Origin: Motacilla alba alba
Lineage: Eukaryota > Chordata > Aves > Passeriformes > Motacillidae
NCBI RefSeq assembly: GCF_015832195.1
Contig: NC_052021.1
Location: 25,960,286 to 26,024,285, forward strand
Length of the DNA: 64,000 nt
Reading direction: 5' to 3'
Position numbers and translations under genes: made by a program
The notes under the pieces: model-generated
Database searches by the model: none
Told to the model about the DNA's origin: nothing
Seen by the model: the letters and a program-made list of their open reading frames with translations, nothing else
In this document: positions 34,633 through 48,235 of the stretch, in pieces
Position numbering within the stretch: position 1 is the first letter of the stretch
Layout of the letters: each line of letters begins with the position of its first letter

Positions 34633-37600
34633 ACCGCTCCCAGCCCTGGCTGACATTGGCAGCTGGTGCTGGATTTGACCTTTGGCATGTCAGCTGCTGC
34701 CTGCTCTCTGACCTCCCAGGCACAGCACTCATCCCTCTCCTCCCAAAGGTGCAGAAAGTTCAAACATCGACTGAAGTGAGGTGCTTAACTTAATGGCCTG
34801 GCTTTTCTGGGAAAGCTGAGCAATCAGCCACGCCAGGGAGAGTTGCAGAAGAGCAAGCTGTTTAGCCCTCAGCTTGATGCAGTGGGAGCCAAATAATCCC
34901 TGAACTGCAGGGGAAATGTAGCCCCCAACATCAGCATTTTAACTAGCTGTGCTTGAGGACCTTGCAGGGACTGAATTTCTCAGTGAACATCCTATCAGCC
35001 CAGGCCCTTCCCTCTCCTCCATGCCCCCACTGGGATGGAGGAGGACAGGTTCCTGCAGATGGCTGAATTTCTGTGTCCAGGGTGTTAAGAGCAGCTAACT
35101 GATCCCTAATAAACATGCCAAATTGGGGGTCTCTGAGGCAGTGTGGGGACGTGCCTGGGCTTGTCTCTTAAGCTGGTGTTTGGCACAGTGGCACTAAAGC
35201 TTGGGGACACTTCAGGTTCCTGCACCAATGGCCATGTGGGGCACACGTGTACCCAGACAGGTGCTGAGCTGGGGCCTCAGAGGTGCTCCAGAGGACCAAA
35301 GCCACCTCATCTCCTGAGTTGTACCTTTGCTGGGTGCCAAAAAGGACCTACAGGAAACTCTGAACACTGCAGCAGCTGCAGTTCATACACAGTGCTTTGC
35401 CCTTGGATGTTAGACACTTTCAGCCCCAATCCTTCTTTAAGTGGATGGACAAGACAGAAGCTGGCTATTAAATCCACTCAGCAGAATGGGAATGTGGGAC
35501 AATAACTCCCTTTCCCAAACAGGAACTACCAATTTCTTACTCCAGTGAGTATAAGCATCCTCCCCTTTCTAGCAGGCAGAGGTTCAGTGTTTTCAATACT
35601 TACTCTTTCCATCTGGCTAGACAGCTCTCTCAAACACCAATACCTATAATTACATATATTATGTATATTTGTATATACATATTACACATGCTAATTATAT
35701 CTACAGAGGCATTAAAACATTTACCCTGCTTGACTTCAGTTTTATTTTAAAGTTGGCAGCATCCAAACAACATTAGGAATATGCTGTATAAATAAGTAGA
35801 GTTTATTTAGATTTATTCAACGGTGTTTACAACTAATAAGTAACCACATCCATTTAAGTCCTGATCTCCTGGCTGGCATGTCACCTACATGTGATCATTC
35901 ACCTTCAGCTGGAGCAGCTGGTTCTTCCTGGATTTATTTAATGGAGCTAACTTCACAAATGACCTGGAAGAGGCACATTGGGCAGAATTTCTCTGCCACT
36001 GTCAGTCTAATGGGAGAATATTTGGGCATTGGAGTAGTTTTCTTATAAACAGATATTTTGGGCTGTCTTACTCCACTTGGCTTGGTTTCTGCCTTTCCTG
36101 TTCCAGTATGGGCATATTCCCATAAGAAGAGAAGGTCTGGCAAGCAGGAAGCATTCCCCAGTGTCAGCCCATGCCCAGCAAATGAATTAAATAGCTTTTA
36201 CTGCACGAAGCCAGACAGGCTCTGAGCAACACAAGAGCACGTGTGCAAGTGCCACTTTTGGCAGCTGCCTTTAATTTGATAGATGCAGTTATGAATTGAT
36301 TTTAGGATTTTGGGATTTAGACAATGCAATTCCTCCAGCCATAAAGGAATGACAGCACCTCTTAGCTCCTGTGTTAACCAAAATGCTGTGGCCAGAAGCT
36401 GGGATGGCTATTGCCATGGTCCAGCTCCCGTGGTGGGAAGGATGCTCCTCCCTGCCAGCCAGTGGCTGTTGGATGCCCTGTGCTGCACTTCAGGCAGCAG
36501 GGATAGTGTCAAGTGGCTCCCTTCATCCCTTTGTTCCACTGTTGGTTCAGTGTCCATTTCCTGTCTCTGTGAGTTACCTTGCCAGTCTCCTTGATGCCAT
36601 GTGCCACCCCAGTTCATCCAGCTGTGGCTGTCAGAGAGAGCATTTAACACGGCAAGGAAGAATGGGAGTGTAACTGAGCTTGTCTAAACATCACTTGGGC
36701 AGAGAGGTGAAAGGCCCCTTGGATGGTAACGTAGTGAACAGGAGCTGCTCCAACAGCCCTGCCAAACCTCTGCCCATTCCTGCCTCCAGCCCAACACTTG
36801 GGAAACACCAGGGTGTGATTTGCCACCATTCGTGGCTCACCTCTACTGTCCTGGCAGACAAGACAAAAGTCATCAGAAGTGAGGATGTGCAGTAAGTCAC
36901 CAGCAGCTCCCGGAGAGCCGATGAGCAGGAGTGGGGTTTGCTGTTGCATCACCTGCTCCCAAACATGCTCAGGAGCACTGCTGCACAGGAACAGGACCTA
37001 CCCCCAAACCTACCCACTGATGGGTGCTCCCAACCACCCCAGGCAGAAACATGCACTGTGGGTGCTGTGCTGCCCTTTGCCATTGCCCACGTAGGGACTT
37101 TGGTGTGGTGGAGCTTTGCAGGAAGCCAGGAAACATCCCATGCCTGCCTGCCAAGGCTGCAGCTCTGCAAAGGCAGTGGAGCCACATTCTGGAGACCCCC
37201 TGACCCCCTGGCTGAGCACTCGGCCAGGGCTCTCCAGCCAGCCCATCCTGCTGTGCCGGGGGCTGACAGACACAGACTCCTCTTCCATCTCTTGGTGGGA
37301 TAAAAACCACCCACCCTATTGTTCACAGCCATCCTCTCAAAGTTTATAAATAAACCCCATTTCCCTGCTGTCTTTGTGCTTTCCCATTTTGACGCACCCT
37401 TGATTTCCTCCTGTTCCAGAGGCCTTCAAACAAACAGCTCCTTTTTTTGTTGTTGGTTTGCTTCCTCCCAGCCCGTGTCGCAGCAGGCGCCGGTGGCAGG
37501 GCCTGTGCCTGGGCGCACGTCGGGTGCCAGGTGCCAGGATGCCGAGCGCTGGGACAGGGTTATCTGCCAGTTTCCCATAAATTACCCCATGTTGTAGGTG

Positions 37601-37869
37601 TGGGTGTTAATGTGCAACTCGATGACAAAGCAGCTGGTTTTATTGCATGTGCAGCGTGTTAGCAACGGGAGGAGGATGCTGAGAAGTCTGGGGATGGAAT
37701 ATGGGAGCCTGGTACTGTCCCAAACAAGTCTTGCCTCTACAGGGTGAGGCAGAGCAGTCAGGCCCCTTCAAATCCAAGCATGAAATGGGTGATCCACAGG
37801 ATTCACCACTGCCCAGACACGATCACACCTGCACTCTCCTAAAAATACTGGAGTGTTTAATACGAGGTG

Positions 37870-37990
37870 ATTCCCCAATTAATTTTAATGGTGATACTTA
37901 ATTTCTAGGCATTTTAAAGCTCACTTCTGGCTAGCAATTTGCAACCCTTTAACAGCAATTCTGGTTACCACCATTGTTTGGGTAAATATT
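37870..37990. promoter_or_regulatory. Candidate enhancer-like AT-rich motif cluster
   Basis: Within 120 nt lie AATTAATT-type homeodomain cores (37877-37884), a second TTAATG, a SOX-like CATTGTTT (37972-37979) and a forkhead-like GTAAATA (37982-37988). Such clusters are common in conserved enhancers but also occur by chance in AT-rich DNA. No conservation data are available here. Confidence 0.25.
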
Positions 37991-38659
37991 TAAGGAACAC
38001 TAAAATCCACCCATGGTCTATATAACTGCCCTTCTCTCTGTATCAATACTGGGGATTGCTCATGCAATACATGGCTGTATTAGATGCGGTCATAAATGCA
38101 GGTCTGTGCCCTGGGCCAGCACAAGGATGGGCGTGTTTTGCTTTTTCAGCACTTGCATTGCAAAGGTAGGCTAATTTTTAACTGTCTCCTAATATTCACA
38201 GCATCTGGGTGAAATCTTTGTCCACTGACTGGAGCATGGGGTACAAGCAGAGCTGGGGAGGGCAGGGATGCTCTGAGCATCATGGTGCTGCAGGGTGAGA
38301 TATGGGTATGAATGAAGCTTTCCCTTTTTGTTGCATTTTGTCTACTTCTGCTGAAACCAGTCTCCTGAGAAACACTGAGGGCTAGCGTAGGTGTTATGAC
38401 AGCCCTTCTGCCTCCTAAGTTAAAAAAAAACCTGTTGGGTCATTCCCAAGCAGGAGTGAAGTTGCCATCTCCCCTATCTTAACCACTAAGGTTAAAAAAG
38501 AGCAGAAAGAGAAGTCTTAAATATCTTGACACCTGAAATTCAGGAATAAGAAAAAGGAAAGCCAGGAAAAGGGATGTGCTGAGCTGGAACAGCACGTGGG
38601 CAGCCCCTGTGCTGGCACACGGCAGCCCAGCCCTGGTGACGTTGTGGCTGCTCATGACT

Positions 38660-38960
38660 TCACCCCAGCTCGCCGCGGCGCAAGCGGGTGTCTCCAGTCG
38701 TTTGACATTTCCCTCCCTCCTCCCCAAGGCCGAGACGTCTGTGTCTCCATATCCCGCCCATGTCTGGAGCCACCAGCTCCAAAGGGGAGCAGAATCAGAC
38801 GGCGGAGTTTCCCCGCTCCGCTGCCTTTGTGTGCAAACCGGGTTTATCTGTACTGTTTGACCAGCGCCAGCAAATTACACCCTGCCTAATGCGTCGTTAG
38901 GGAGAGGCAATTAAACACCAACCCAACGAGTCTTGCGGCCAGCGTGACTGGGGAGAAACA
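38660..38960. promoter_or_regulatory. Candidate regulatory element with CpG-bearing sequence in the intergenic region
   Basis: Unlike its neighbours, this 300-nt stretch keeps many CpGs (for example CTCGCCGCGGCGCAAGCG near 38669) and ends in a TAATGCGTCGTTAG / GCAATTAAAC motif set near 38888-38917. CpG retention suggests germline hypomethylation or strong conservation. No gene is seen in it. Confidence 0.25.
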
Positions 38961-40924
38961 GCTGCAATCTGCATGGCAGCTGGGACAGACGGGTGGAAAA
39001 CATCAACCTCTCTGTTTATGCCTTTGCTTCGCCCTCTGCCGTGTCTGGCTGCCCGGCCGGGTGAAACCTGCGCAGGGCAGGGTTTGGCAGGAAGCAGGCA
39101 GGGATTATGCCTGGATCCAGTGAGTTTTCACCGGTTTGACTTCAGCCCGAGTGGCTGGTGGTGCCCATCCTGCGTGGAGCTGGGTCAGGTCACCAGAGGT
39201 CACAGGACTTTGCTTTGCCCTGCAGAGCATTCCTCCAGCTGCTTCGCAGCCGTTGCAGCCCCGTGGGCTGTTCTTGCAGGCACATCCTGCACATCCCTCT
39301 AGGATTTAGTGCTCCAGCTCAGTTTCCCATCAAATCAACCCTGGTTTTCTATGGCATCTTCTCCAGTGCCCTTGTGCCCAAGCTCCTGACACTGAGCTTG
39401 TGTCAGTACCACCCCACCAGCAACCTCCTGTGCTGTCCCCAGGTGAGATTTTCTGTCCCCATCCTGCTTCACCTGCCATGATCAACAGCACATTCACATC
39501 TCTATCCCTCAGTCTCCAATGCTGAATCACCCCAAGTGTTTTGTAGACCACGAATTCTGTTGCTAATCCTGGACACCCTAATGAATCATTTTTTTCTCCC
39601 CAGATGCTGTGAGCGCTCTAGGGGAGGGAGCCATTTTGCTGTGGCCTGGAGTGTTTTCTCAGTGTTATACAAATAAACAGGGTAGGTTTGAACCAGGATC
39701 TCTGGAATCAACTTCCTGCAGGTGCTGAGGGAATTTCTGGGTAGATTTAGAGGGCTACCTTTGCAAACAGCATCTTTAAGAATCGCTGAAGTGATGTTCG
39801 AGGTGAAGTGCTCTGGCACCTGGAGCAGGCGATGAGAAAATCACCACTGGAGTCTCGTGAGAGCCAAGGATTTAAGCTGGCTGTGTGGACCAAGTCATCT
39901 GCCACCAAATTCAGCCATCTGAAATGTAGAGCAGATAATCTGAGCTGCTCGCTGTTACCAGCTGTCTGAGAGCCAACAGTCCCGGGTTTATAGAGGGTTT
40001 TGTGAGCCCTAAACAAAGGGTGCACAGGGAGTTCCCAGGAAGGGGAATACCCATGGCAGGGCAGCACATCAGTAACACAGAACTATCATGTTCCTGCCAA
40101 AGCCATTGCCCACAATCAGCTGCTGATTTAAGCAAGGGTATTCTGCCAGGTTGGCCCTATCAGGAACCCACAGTCTCTCTTTTCTGCCCTGCACATTGGT
40201 TTGGGGCATTTTATGTGGTTTTACTCTGCAAGTGGTTTGCTCTTTGGAGGATCCTACAGAATCCAAGTCCTGGGGGAAACAACAGTCACAGGGAAGGGCA
40301 GAGGGTTAAAAGAGCAATGAACAGGTCACACTGATTATTGTCTTTACAACCAGAGACTTTTCTAGGCCAGGCAGTGCAACAGATCAAATCTCTTCTTCAG
40401 ACAGGTTTCTGACAGCACAGTCAGAGTCGTCATCAGTGGAATCAGAGCAGGTGAGGATTAGGAAATGGATTGCAAAGTGAGTAACGCACTGGCTGAGGGG
40501 AGCAGAAGGGCTGGGGGTGTCACCCCCACTCAGCACAGCTGGGACCTGCACCAAAGAAGAGCCAGGACCAGCAGCAGAGGGTTTTGCTGTGACATGACTG
40601 CCATAAGATGTGGGGATCTCAGTCTGGATCCTGTGGGATCGCTGTGGGCAACAAACCAGGGCTGGGATGCTGAGACTGGTCCCTGGTGCTGGTGCAATGA
40701 TCAACCACAGCCAGGGTGGGGACAGAGGATGGCAGGATCAGCCTGGGAGGATGCACAATCCTTCTCCTTAGTTACAATGACAGGAGGCAGAGGAAGATGG
40801 GGTGAAAACTGTAGGGAAATACTGGGGGGAGAAAATAGCTTTTAAACCACAGATAATGTTGGCACATGAACAAATGGGTATTAAGTGGTGGGGGCTGCTG
40901 GGAGACTGGGAAATTTGTGAAGGG

Positions 40925-40985
40925 GATTATATGACATGGCTCCTCAGAATAGTTGGACTAAATGACCCAGCCTATTCCCTCTGGT
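40925..40985 (+). mobile_element. Possible CR1/L3-like 3'-end scrap
   Basis: ATAGTTGGACTAAATGACCC followed by AGCCTATTCCCTCTGG resembles the 'GGTTGGACTAGATGACC..' end of CR1-like elements. It is very short and diverged. Confidence 0.3.
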
Positions 40986-43900
40986 TTTGCCCTCCCCTTA
41001 TGGCACCAGGTGCTTGGAGTAGCAGCAGGGCTGGTCTATTTGTATTTGAATATTAGGGTGTCAAGCAAGTAAAAATGAGAATAACTGCATCCAAACACTG
41101 GTGTGCTTTTTCTGTTCTTGGGATGCACAAGAAAACCCTCCTGCATCAGCTTCTGTGGTCACAACTTGCCTGCCAGTGGCCTGCAGAGGCACAGTGAGCT
41201 GCATTGGAGGGAGATGCTTGTAAGAAGTGAAGGAAATCATTAGGCAACAGCAATTACACTGCAAGAGTCACGAGTTGTCTCTCAATGCATTGCACTGAAC
41301 CAGCAGAGCTGCTGGCTGGTGGCACTGGAGGCTCCCAAGGTTCCTCTCAAAGCTGAGCTCCTCTTGGAAGCATTGTCTCCTCCAAGCTCCCTTGCCCAGC
41401 TGGTGCCCATCACTGTGGCTCCACAGCCAGGGGCTGCTTTCCCCTGCCCACTGTGGTGTGGCTTTAGGGCCAAGAGCAGCATCCTTGTGCCTCCCATCCT
41501 TCAAACCAACCTCAGTAGCCTTTGCCCATCAGGTTCCTGCACTCTTTCCCTGTGCACTGACCCCTTCTTCTGCCTACAGGTGAGCAGTAACTCCAGGTCT
41601 GAGCACGACCTCGTTAGCCCATGACATTTTTTCTGAAGTTTAACAAATTTTTAAAGTTAAACCTTCATCAAGCCTTTTATTTGGAATGAGCAGCATTCTG
41701 AAAAATGAAGACTGTCATTTTTCACTATTATTTAGCTGCTGCTGTTGCTGGAGTCAAGTGTCAGCTGTGCCCTGATGAATTTCCCCACCCTGACATCAGA
41801 CCCAGATACCACAAAGCCCAGGTTAGCCATGAAATCCAAGAAAACTAATTTTATTGCGCAAATGAGGATCTTCTCTTTGTAGAAACTGTCTGGTGAGTCC
41901 AAGCTGCAAAAGCTTTGGCAAAGCAGAAATAAGGAATTGCTGAAGGACAGGCTGGGGAGGCCAAAACTGAGCCCCTGCTCCTCCAAAACTCTGGGCATCG
42001 TTTCTGCATGCTCCACCTCGGGGTGGGGATGGCTGGAAATCTCCCAGGACACTTCCCCTTGTAAAGCCTCTGCCTTTCTTTTCCTCTAGGCTTTATCTTC
42101 TGCAGCCAGTTTGCCAAGACACGAGGCCTGAGGGGGTGAAAGGGAAAAATGAGGCACCTGAGCAGGTACACAACCTCAGAGATGCCTGGTTTCATAGCAG
42201 TCACCACCTCAGGAAGGCCATCCTGAGCTAATGCATCAAAACACAGGGGGACCAGGAGGTTGTGTGCTATGACATCAGTGAAAAGGCCAGCTGAGTGGAG
42301 GGACACAAAGCATTCCAAAGTGAGAAGAGGCTCAAACCTCCATTGGGAGGTGTGGGATCCTCTTTCTCTTCTCTTCCCACAGTGAATCCTGCTGGGCTTG
42401 TTCTAATGGCTCCTCAGCCCTAGCCCAGAAAGCACAAATCCCAGAAATGTGTTGGAGAAATGTCGGATGTCGCATTCCTGAGTTGAACATAAAAACTCAA
42501 AGCCGAAGCATGCAAAATTGCACACTGAGAATCCAACAAGATCCTCCTGCCTGGAGCAATGTCAAATGACCTTCTCTTGATCTGCCAGCCCAGTCTCAAG
42601 ATCAATGGGTGTACTCCTAGGAGTGATGTAAAGCTTTCAGCTGAACAGACAGAGAACCAGATCCTCCACTTGGCTCGTTTCACCAGGGGAGACACTCTTG
42701 GACCTTTTGCCACATCCATCCTCCCACCTGCCTTAGCAGGTCCCATCCACGCCTTAGAGAGCCACCCAGACCCACCAGGAATGTTCAGCATTTAATCCAC
42801 CCACCAAGAGATGTGCTTTTTTTCTGCTGGCACAAGGCAAATTCAGACCATATGCGTGCTTTCCCTTAAGGATGGGCCAGAAAAATTCTTCATTATTTTT
42901 ATATCAAAATTGCATGGCAGCTACTGTGAAAGGCCAAGTGTGAATGGCAGAGAACTAGTAGGAGCTGAGAAGAGCTCATGCTCTGAGACAGAAAATCTAC
43001 CATTTATTACAAAGATGGAGAGTGGGGAAGGCAATTAGAAGGCTGGAAGTAAAATAAAAACCTTATTGTAAAAGCAGAGATCATAGCTCAGGTTTTCCTG
43101 ATGAATGCTGAGATCAGGAGATCAGGGGGCACCACACAGGATTTCAAGGAGGACCAATCCTTACAGGATTGTCAGGAGGGATTTCAAAGGAAATTAAGTA
43201 GAAGCTTTAGAGGTACTAGCAGGAGGAAACTGTAAGTAACAGCATCATAAATGGACCTGAGAGAAGCAGTATGGCTAGGCAAGGCAGGAGCAGGGGAGAG
43301 GGACCATCACCACTATTTGTAGCTTAGTTATTTGAAGCACACACCAAAAGAGAGCATCAAGGACAGATCACAGAGGCGATGTGGCAGCTTGGGCAGCAGG
43401 AGACACCTGGTGAAACCACGGAGCTTCCTGAGCCCCAGCAAAGGACCAGGAGTGCTCCAAAGCCTGAGGAGCCAGCCTGCATGACAGCTGCTGGAGCAGG
43501 CACCCGAAGCCCTGACATGGGCCTTTCTCCTGGAGCACCTCTGAGTTATCCTGATCTCTTGTTTCATTTAGGGAGCAGTGGGGAAGTGAAAGACCATTGT
43601 AATGATGGCTCCATAAGAGGGCTGGATGCATCCCCTCACTCTGGGTCTGGCCAAGTGAGAGTCAGGCTCTGACAGCATCCCTAAGGACATGGAGCCCTTG
43701 GCTGCAAACACCTAGCAGCCCCACAGAAGGATGTGTGGCCCTGCTGTAAATCATGGTCCCATGTCACGCCTTGGGACAAGGGACAGCAGGCAGCAATAGC
43801 AGGTGGCAGCCAGGGCCCTGGCAGGACAGCCTGGAGCCAGTGCTCCAGGGGAGACCTACATGTATTAATTATTGACTAGTGAAAGAAGAGATATGAGATT

Positions 43901-44824
43901 TCACTGACCTCTGTATCTCTCTGTGCAGGCAGATTTCTGCACCCCAATTAAATCATGCTTGGGCAAGGAGAGGGGCAATACCTGCACTCACCATTGGGCT
44001 GGGGCCATAAGGAGTGATGCCAGTAACACTAAAAACTTCCTGGGTCCAACAGCAAAATCAAGGTTTTAGGAGTCACACAGGTTTTATGAGAGATCTTCTC
44101 TCCCTCCAGGGTCCTCAGCTGCTCCGGACCAGCTCTAGCCCCTCCCCACCACAACAACTGTGTCCATTAAAAAAAAAGGAGACACTTGATAGCATCCAAA
44201 CAATTTTTCAATATCTTTGTATCACACTTGCACAGCAAGAAATGCCTCCTCATGGCAGACAGCACAACTATCACTTGGAAAATGAGTTAGTCCTTTCAAA
44301 AGGACTGCAGCAGACTTTTAAAGGCAAGTGAAATTTTAAAAGGATTACATTGGGATTAGCCTGAAAGGAAAGAGAGCAGGTGCTTTCAGGAGCTTTTGCA
44401 GACCAAAATCCAGGGTTCTCTTGGCTCCCACCCTTTAAAACCCTCTCTGAACCCTGCCAGGTCTGTCCAGGGTGCTGCCACTGGAACAAACTGAATGGAT
44501 AACACCTGCCACGTGGGGAAACAGCTGCTGTGTGTGATTCCACAAGAACAAGGTCAGAATACGCCCACCAAAGGGGACTTAGCACTTGAGCTCACAGCAG
44601 TAGCTCTGTTTTCCTCCATTCAGCCCAACATAGGCACCACACACACACATGAGATGATTCCCATGGCAGAGGGGAAGGGATGCCCACTCTCTGCCCCAGG
44701 GGTTTCTCATGGCACCTCACATCACTTGGCAGCTATGTACCTAAACCCACACCTTGCTGTGTTCTGCAGTGCTGCAAAATAAAGCACTCCAGCAATCTTA
44801 TCCCTTATCTAATCCAATCCCCAA

Positions 44825-44880
44825 ATGATGGGGTGGGTATTTTCCCCACTTTTACAGGTGGGGATTTGGCAACATCCCTG
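44825..44880 (+). repeat. Possible MIR-like scrap
   Basis: TTTTCCCCACTTTTACAGGT followed by GGGGATTTGGC resembles the MIR segment CCCCATTTTACAGATGAGGAAACTG. This is low-confidence, by-eye similarity. Confidence 0.25.
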
Positions 44881-47800
44881 CGGGCACCCAACCTCTGCTC
44901 CCCTGGGCCACGCTCCCCTTGCTGTGCCACGCTGTACTGAGGGCAGCTTGCAGCCACAGGCTGCTGACAAAAGGTCCAGGGATGTCCCACGATGCCTTGG
45001 CCATGTGCCTGGCAGCAGGAGCCGTGCCCACGGTGTGGGCCGTGGGGCTGAGCCAGTGGCTCACCCCAGGTCACCCCAACTCCCATTTCTGTGGGCCCAT
45101 GGGGCTGCCTTCAGACCTTCCACTTTTGTCTGAGAAGCAGCTTCCCCGTTGCCTTGCAGAGAAAAAATTGACAAGTGAGACTTTGGGATGAGCTCAAAGG
45201 TTGAACAAAGTACAAGAGAAGGGAAATAAAGAGAGCATGCCCTTAACTGGCTGTATTTAGAAGGCTGCAGTGGATGAGGGTGCTGGACTATGGCTGCTGA
45301 ATGTGCAGAACTGGCAATACTGCCAAACTTCTTCCCTTGTTACTCCTGTGTTGCCTTTCTGATTCTGGGTGCTTTCCACTGCCCACATCCCCCAAAGCCT
45401 CCATTCCTCTTGAGCCAGCTCCCTTGGAATGCCTGCCTTTGGACCATTCTCTCAGGAATACTTTTCTCTGTGGAAGTGCCTTTAAAGAAAAATTATCCTG
45501 GAATTAAACTAGAAGGGAGAGGGATCAAAATTATGATTATTCGGGCTTCAAACCTGGGAAGTCGCTGGGAGAAGTGGTACCTGCTGCATCAGCACCAATT
45601 CATACAAAGCATTCAAAAAACGCTAGAGAAGTATTGTGCAGGTGCACAAGGAGGACCAAGAAATGCAGTAGGTAACAGAGGATGCTGCCATTAGGCACAA
45701 GATCTACAGCGTGGACTTTGCATGGCCATACACATCCTCATCCTCGGGGAGAGCGCCTGAGATTTTTAAACCATCTGATTTTTAAGCAATCTGATGCTGG
45801 CTGCCTCTGGTGCCTTTGGTGTGCTTTCAGCAATGACCTCTTGTACTTTAAGGCGAGGTCATGGAAAACCTTGGTCAATGGTGAGCCAGCAGAGAGGTGC
45901 CCTCAGTGCCCAGCCAAGCTGGACCGCTGCTTGCGTCCAGGTCCCCAGTGGCTGCAGCTGGGGCTGATCAGAGCAGTCCCACCACCAGCTCAATCCCTGC
46001 ACAATTAGAAAGCCAGAGACTTTCTGACTGATGTTTTAATGGGAGTGTTTGCCCATGCCCGCTTGTAAAGCAGGAATCATGTCTTATCTCAGCTACTCAG
46101 TGGAGTTAAAAGCCAAGTACATTCTGAGTCCTTCACTTGCCTGGATGTACCCTGTCACCCAGCCTGGCTTCCGCCTCTGCTCAGCCCTTGCTTTCCCAGC
46201 TGAAATGCTGCTCTTAGGGATGACCAGTCACCTGCGGGTGCTGAGCACGCCCGAGCCTGGCAGCGGCCTTCTGTCCTGCTCCACTCCTGGCACACCAGGC
46301 TCTGCCTTCTTCAGTCTTCTTCAGGCCACAACTAAATCTAGATGATGCTTTGTGCCCTCCCCCCTACACCATCCCGTTCTGGGCTGCCAAACGCAGCGAT
46401 GGGACAAGTCGTGGCACTGTTGATGTGGCAGCAGCCCTGCGGCGCGGCCGGCACGGAGGAGGTGCCATATGGCCGCGGGAGAGGCTGTGTTGAGCCGCAC
46501 GGCACGGGGAGCTGGCCCAGCCCCGGCATGTGCCGAGGGAAGGGCATGTGACAGACAAAATCCCGCAGCCATGCTTCCCAAAAATAGCCTGCTGGTCCCC
46601 AGCAGTTGGGTGCCGCAGGGATTTCGTTGCATGCGCTGCAGTCTGGGGCACCGTCCCCTCTCAGATGATTCAGGTCCCCGTGATGCTGCGGGCTCCAGGT
46701 CCCCATTAGCGCTGAGTAATACTGCACTCCTAAACGCCGCCACGACCTCTCTTCCCTGTTCCTCAGCCAGTTCCGGTCCCTGGGAGGCCGGTGAGCCCGG
46801 CGAGACCCACGGAGCCCCACGGCAGCCAGGTGTGAGCAGGTGCCCACGCCCCAGCCCATCTCCGGAGCGATGCTTCTCCCCAGCCGCTCCCACAGGGCTC
46901 CTCAGTGGAACCGGCCCAACCCGACCGGCCGGGCGGGAGCGGGGCTTGGTGCTGCAGACGTAGCGCCGTGCTTCAGGTGCTGCTGCCACGGATAGAAGGG
47001 AAGCCAGGAGGGTGCTGGAGGTCACTTGCTGCCAGCCTGGTGCTCGTGGAGTCCGCTCCGCCTACCCCCTCAAAATTCATGGACCTGAGATTGCAAATGA
47101 CTTCTGGAAGTGCAAATCCTTGCCCTTCTCAGTCTGGGTCAGGTCCTGCGCTCTCTCCTCCGGGCGCAGCTGCTCTTTCTCATCTCCCTGACTGCAAAAC
47201 AAGGGGAAAACAAGCTGTAGTGTGCCCGGCCCTGACCCCAGGTCTGCAGGGTTGGATATGGAGGGAGTGAGGGAGGCTGGTGCATCCCTTGCCTGCTCTC
47301 CACCTTCGATTTATTTTGGAAAAAAAAATGTATTAGTTGCTTTTAGAGTCTGAACCCAGAGAGAGCTTTCTGGGGGGCACTGCATAATAGAAGACGAGTA
47401 ATTTGACATTAAACCGCTAGTGCTTCATGCCGAGGGGCCCCTTTGGAGTTCGGGGTTTGCCTGCACTTCTGGCCCCACCGCCTCCAGCGCTGGGCGCAGG
47501 ATGGGCTCCCCAGTCCGCCTGTCACGCTGGGTCCCTGACCAGGGACAGACCCTCGGGCAGTGGCGGGAGGTGACACGGGGTGACAAGAGGCAGGGCAGGC
47601 TCGGCCGTGCCTCTGCGTTCTGGGGGCGGGTGCAGCTGGGCCCCCACCAGTGCCACCATCCCCGGGGGCGCGGTGCCGCCACCGCAGCACCCGGCGCCCC
47701 TTTCCAAGGGGCCGTTCCCCGCTGCGGAGCTGTAACACATCCCGGGGCTGCCGAGCGGCGACCCGCCGGTCCCCCCCGCCCCGGGACAAGCCCGGCCCTG

Positions 47801-48039
47801 CCCCGCCGGCCTCTCCCCCCCCGCGCCGGGCGCCGCGCAGCCGCCGGCGCTCGCACTCCGCAGGCGCGGCCGGGCCGGGCCGCCCCGCCGGGGCGCGGGG
47901 GGGGGCGGGACGGCGGCGGCCCGTGGGGCGACACAGCGGCGGGGCGGGCGGCGGCAGCGCTGGGACCGCGGCGGCCGCCGGGCTCGCCGGCAGACGGACT
48001 GAGGGACGGACGCAGCGTAGCACGGGGAGGCGGCGGGGC

Positions 48040-48235
48040 ATGGGGAAGCGCGGCCGGCCGCGGAGGGAGCCGCGGAGCGAGCCGCGGAGCGCAGGGGCGG
48101 CCGGCGGGGCCCGGTGCCCCCTCGGGGACATCTGCAACACGAGCCCCGCGGCGGGCATGGACACCTTCCTCTACAACGTGCAGGTGCTCCTGGAGGCCGC
48201 CAGCTACCTGGAGCGGATCGAGAAGGAGAATAAAA
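48040..48235 (+). CDS. MXI1: MXI1 alternative first exon 1a (MXI1-0 type N-terminus, 65 codons plus one base)
   Basis: The ATG at 48040 (GGGGCATGG, G at +4) begins [20 protein letters not shown], as in the long mammalian MXI1-0 form. Then come a short Ala/Gly part, [10 protein letters not shown] and the SID helix [20 protein letters not shown]. The donor AATAAAA|GTAAGT at 48236 leaves phase 1, giving Lys with AG of exon 2 (ENKKCEHGY). The Ala/Pro-rich linker seems shorter than in human (about 65 against 90 or more residues, from memory). The frame is open further upstream, but GC-rich DNA explains that and the conserved start is clear. Confidence 0.93.

Larger units (their letters stand above)
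31496..47439. other. Intergenic region between ADD3 and MXI1, about 16 kb
   Basis: No gene was recognised. Open frames up to about 200 codons (for example 33202-33798) have no family likeness and no splice or codon support. GC content rises towards the right. It contains a 35-bp tandem repeat (31683), a 12-bp tandem repeat (34600), possible ancient repeat scraps, and stretches rich in transcription-factor-like motifs (about 37.87-37.99 and 38.66-38.96 kb) that may be regulatory DNA. Confidence 0.7.

Noticed and set aside
46321..47025. 234-codon minus-strand frame before the MXI1 CpG island
   Set aside because: GC-rich DNA, no known domain, no splice signals at its ends, and overlapping open frames in other phases.
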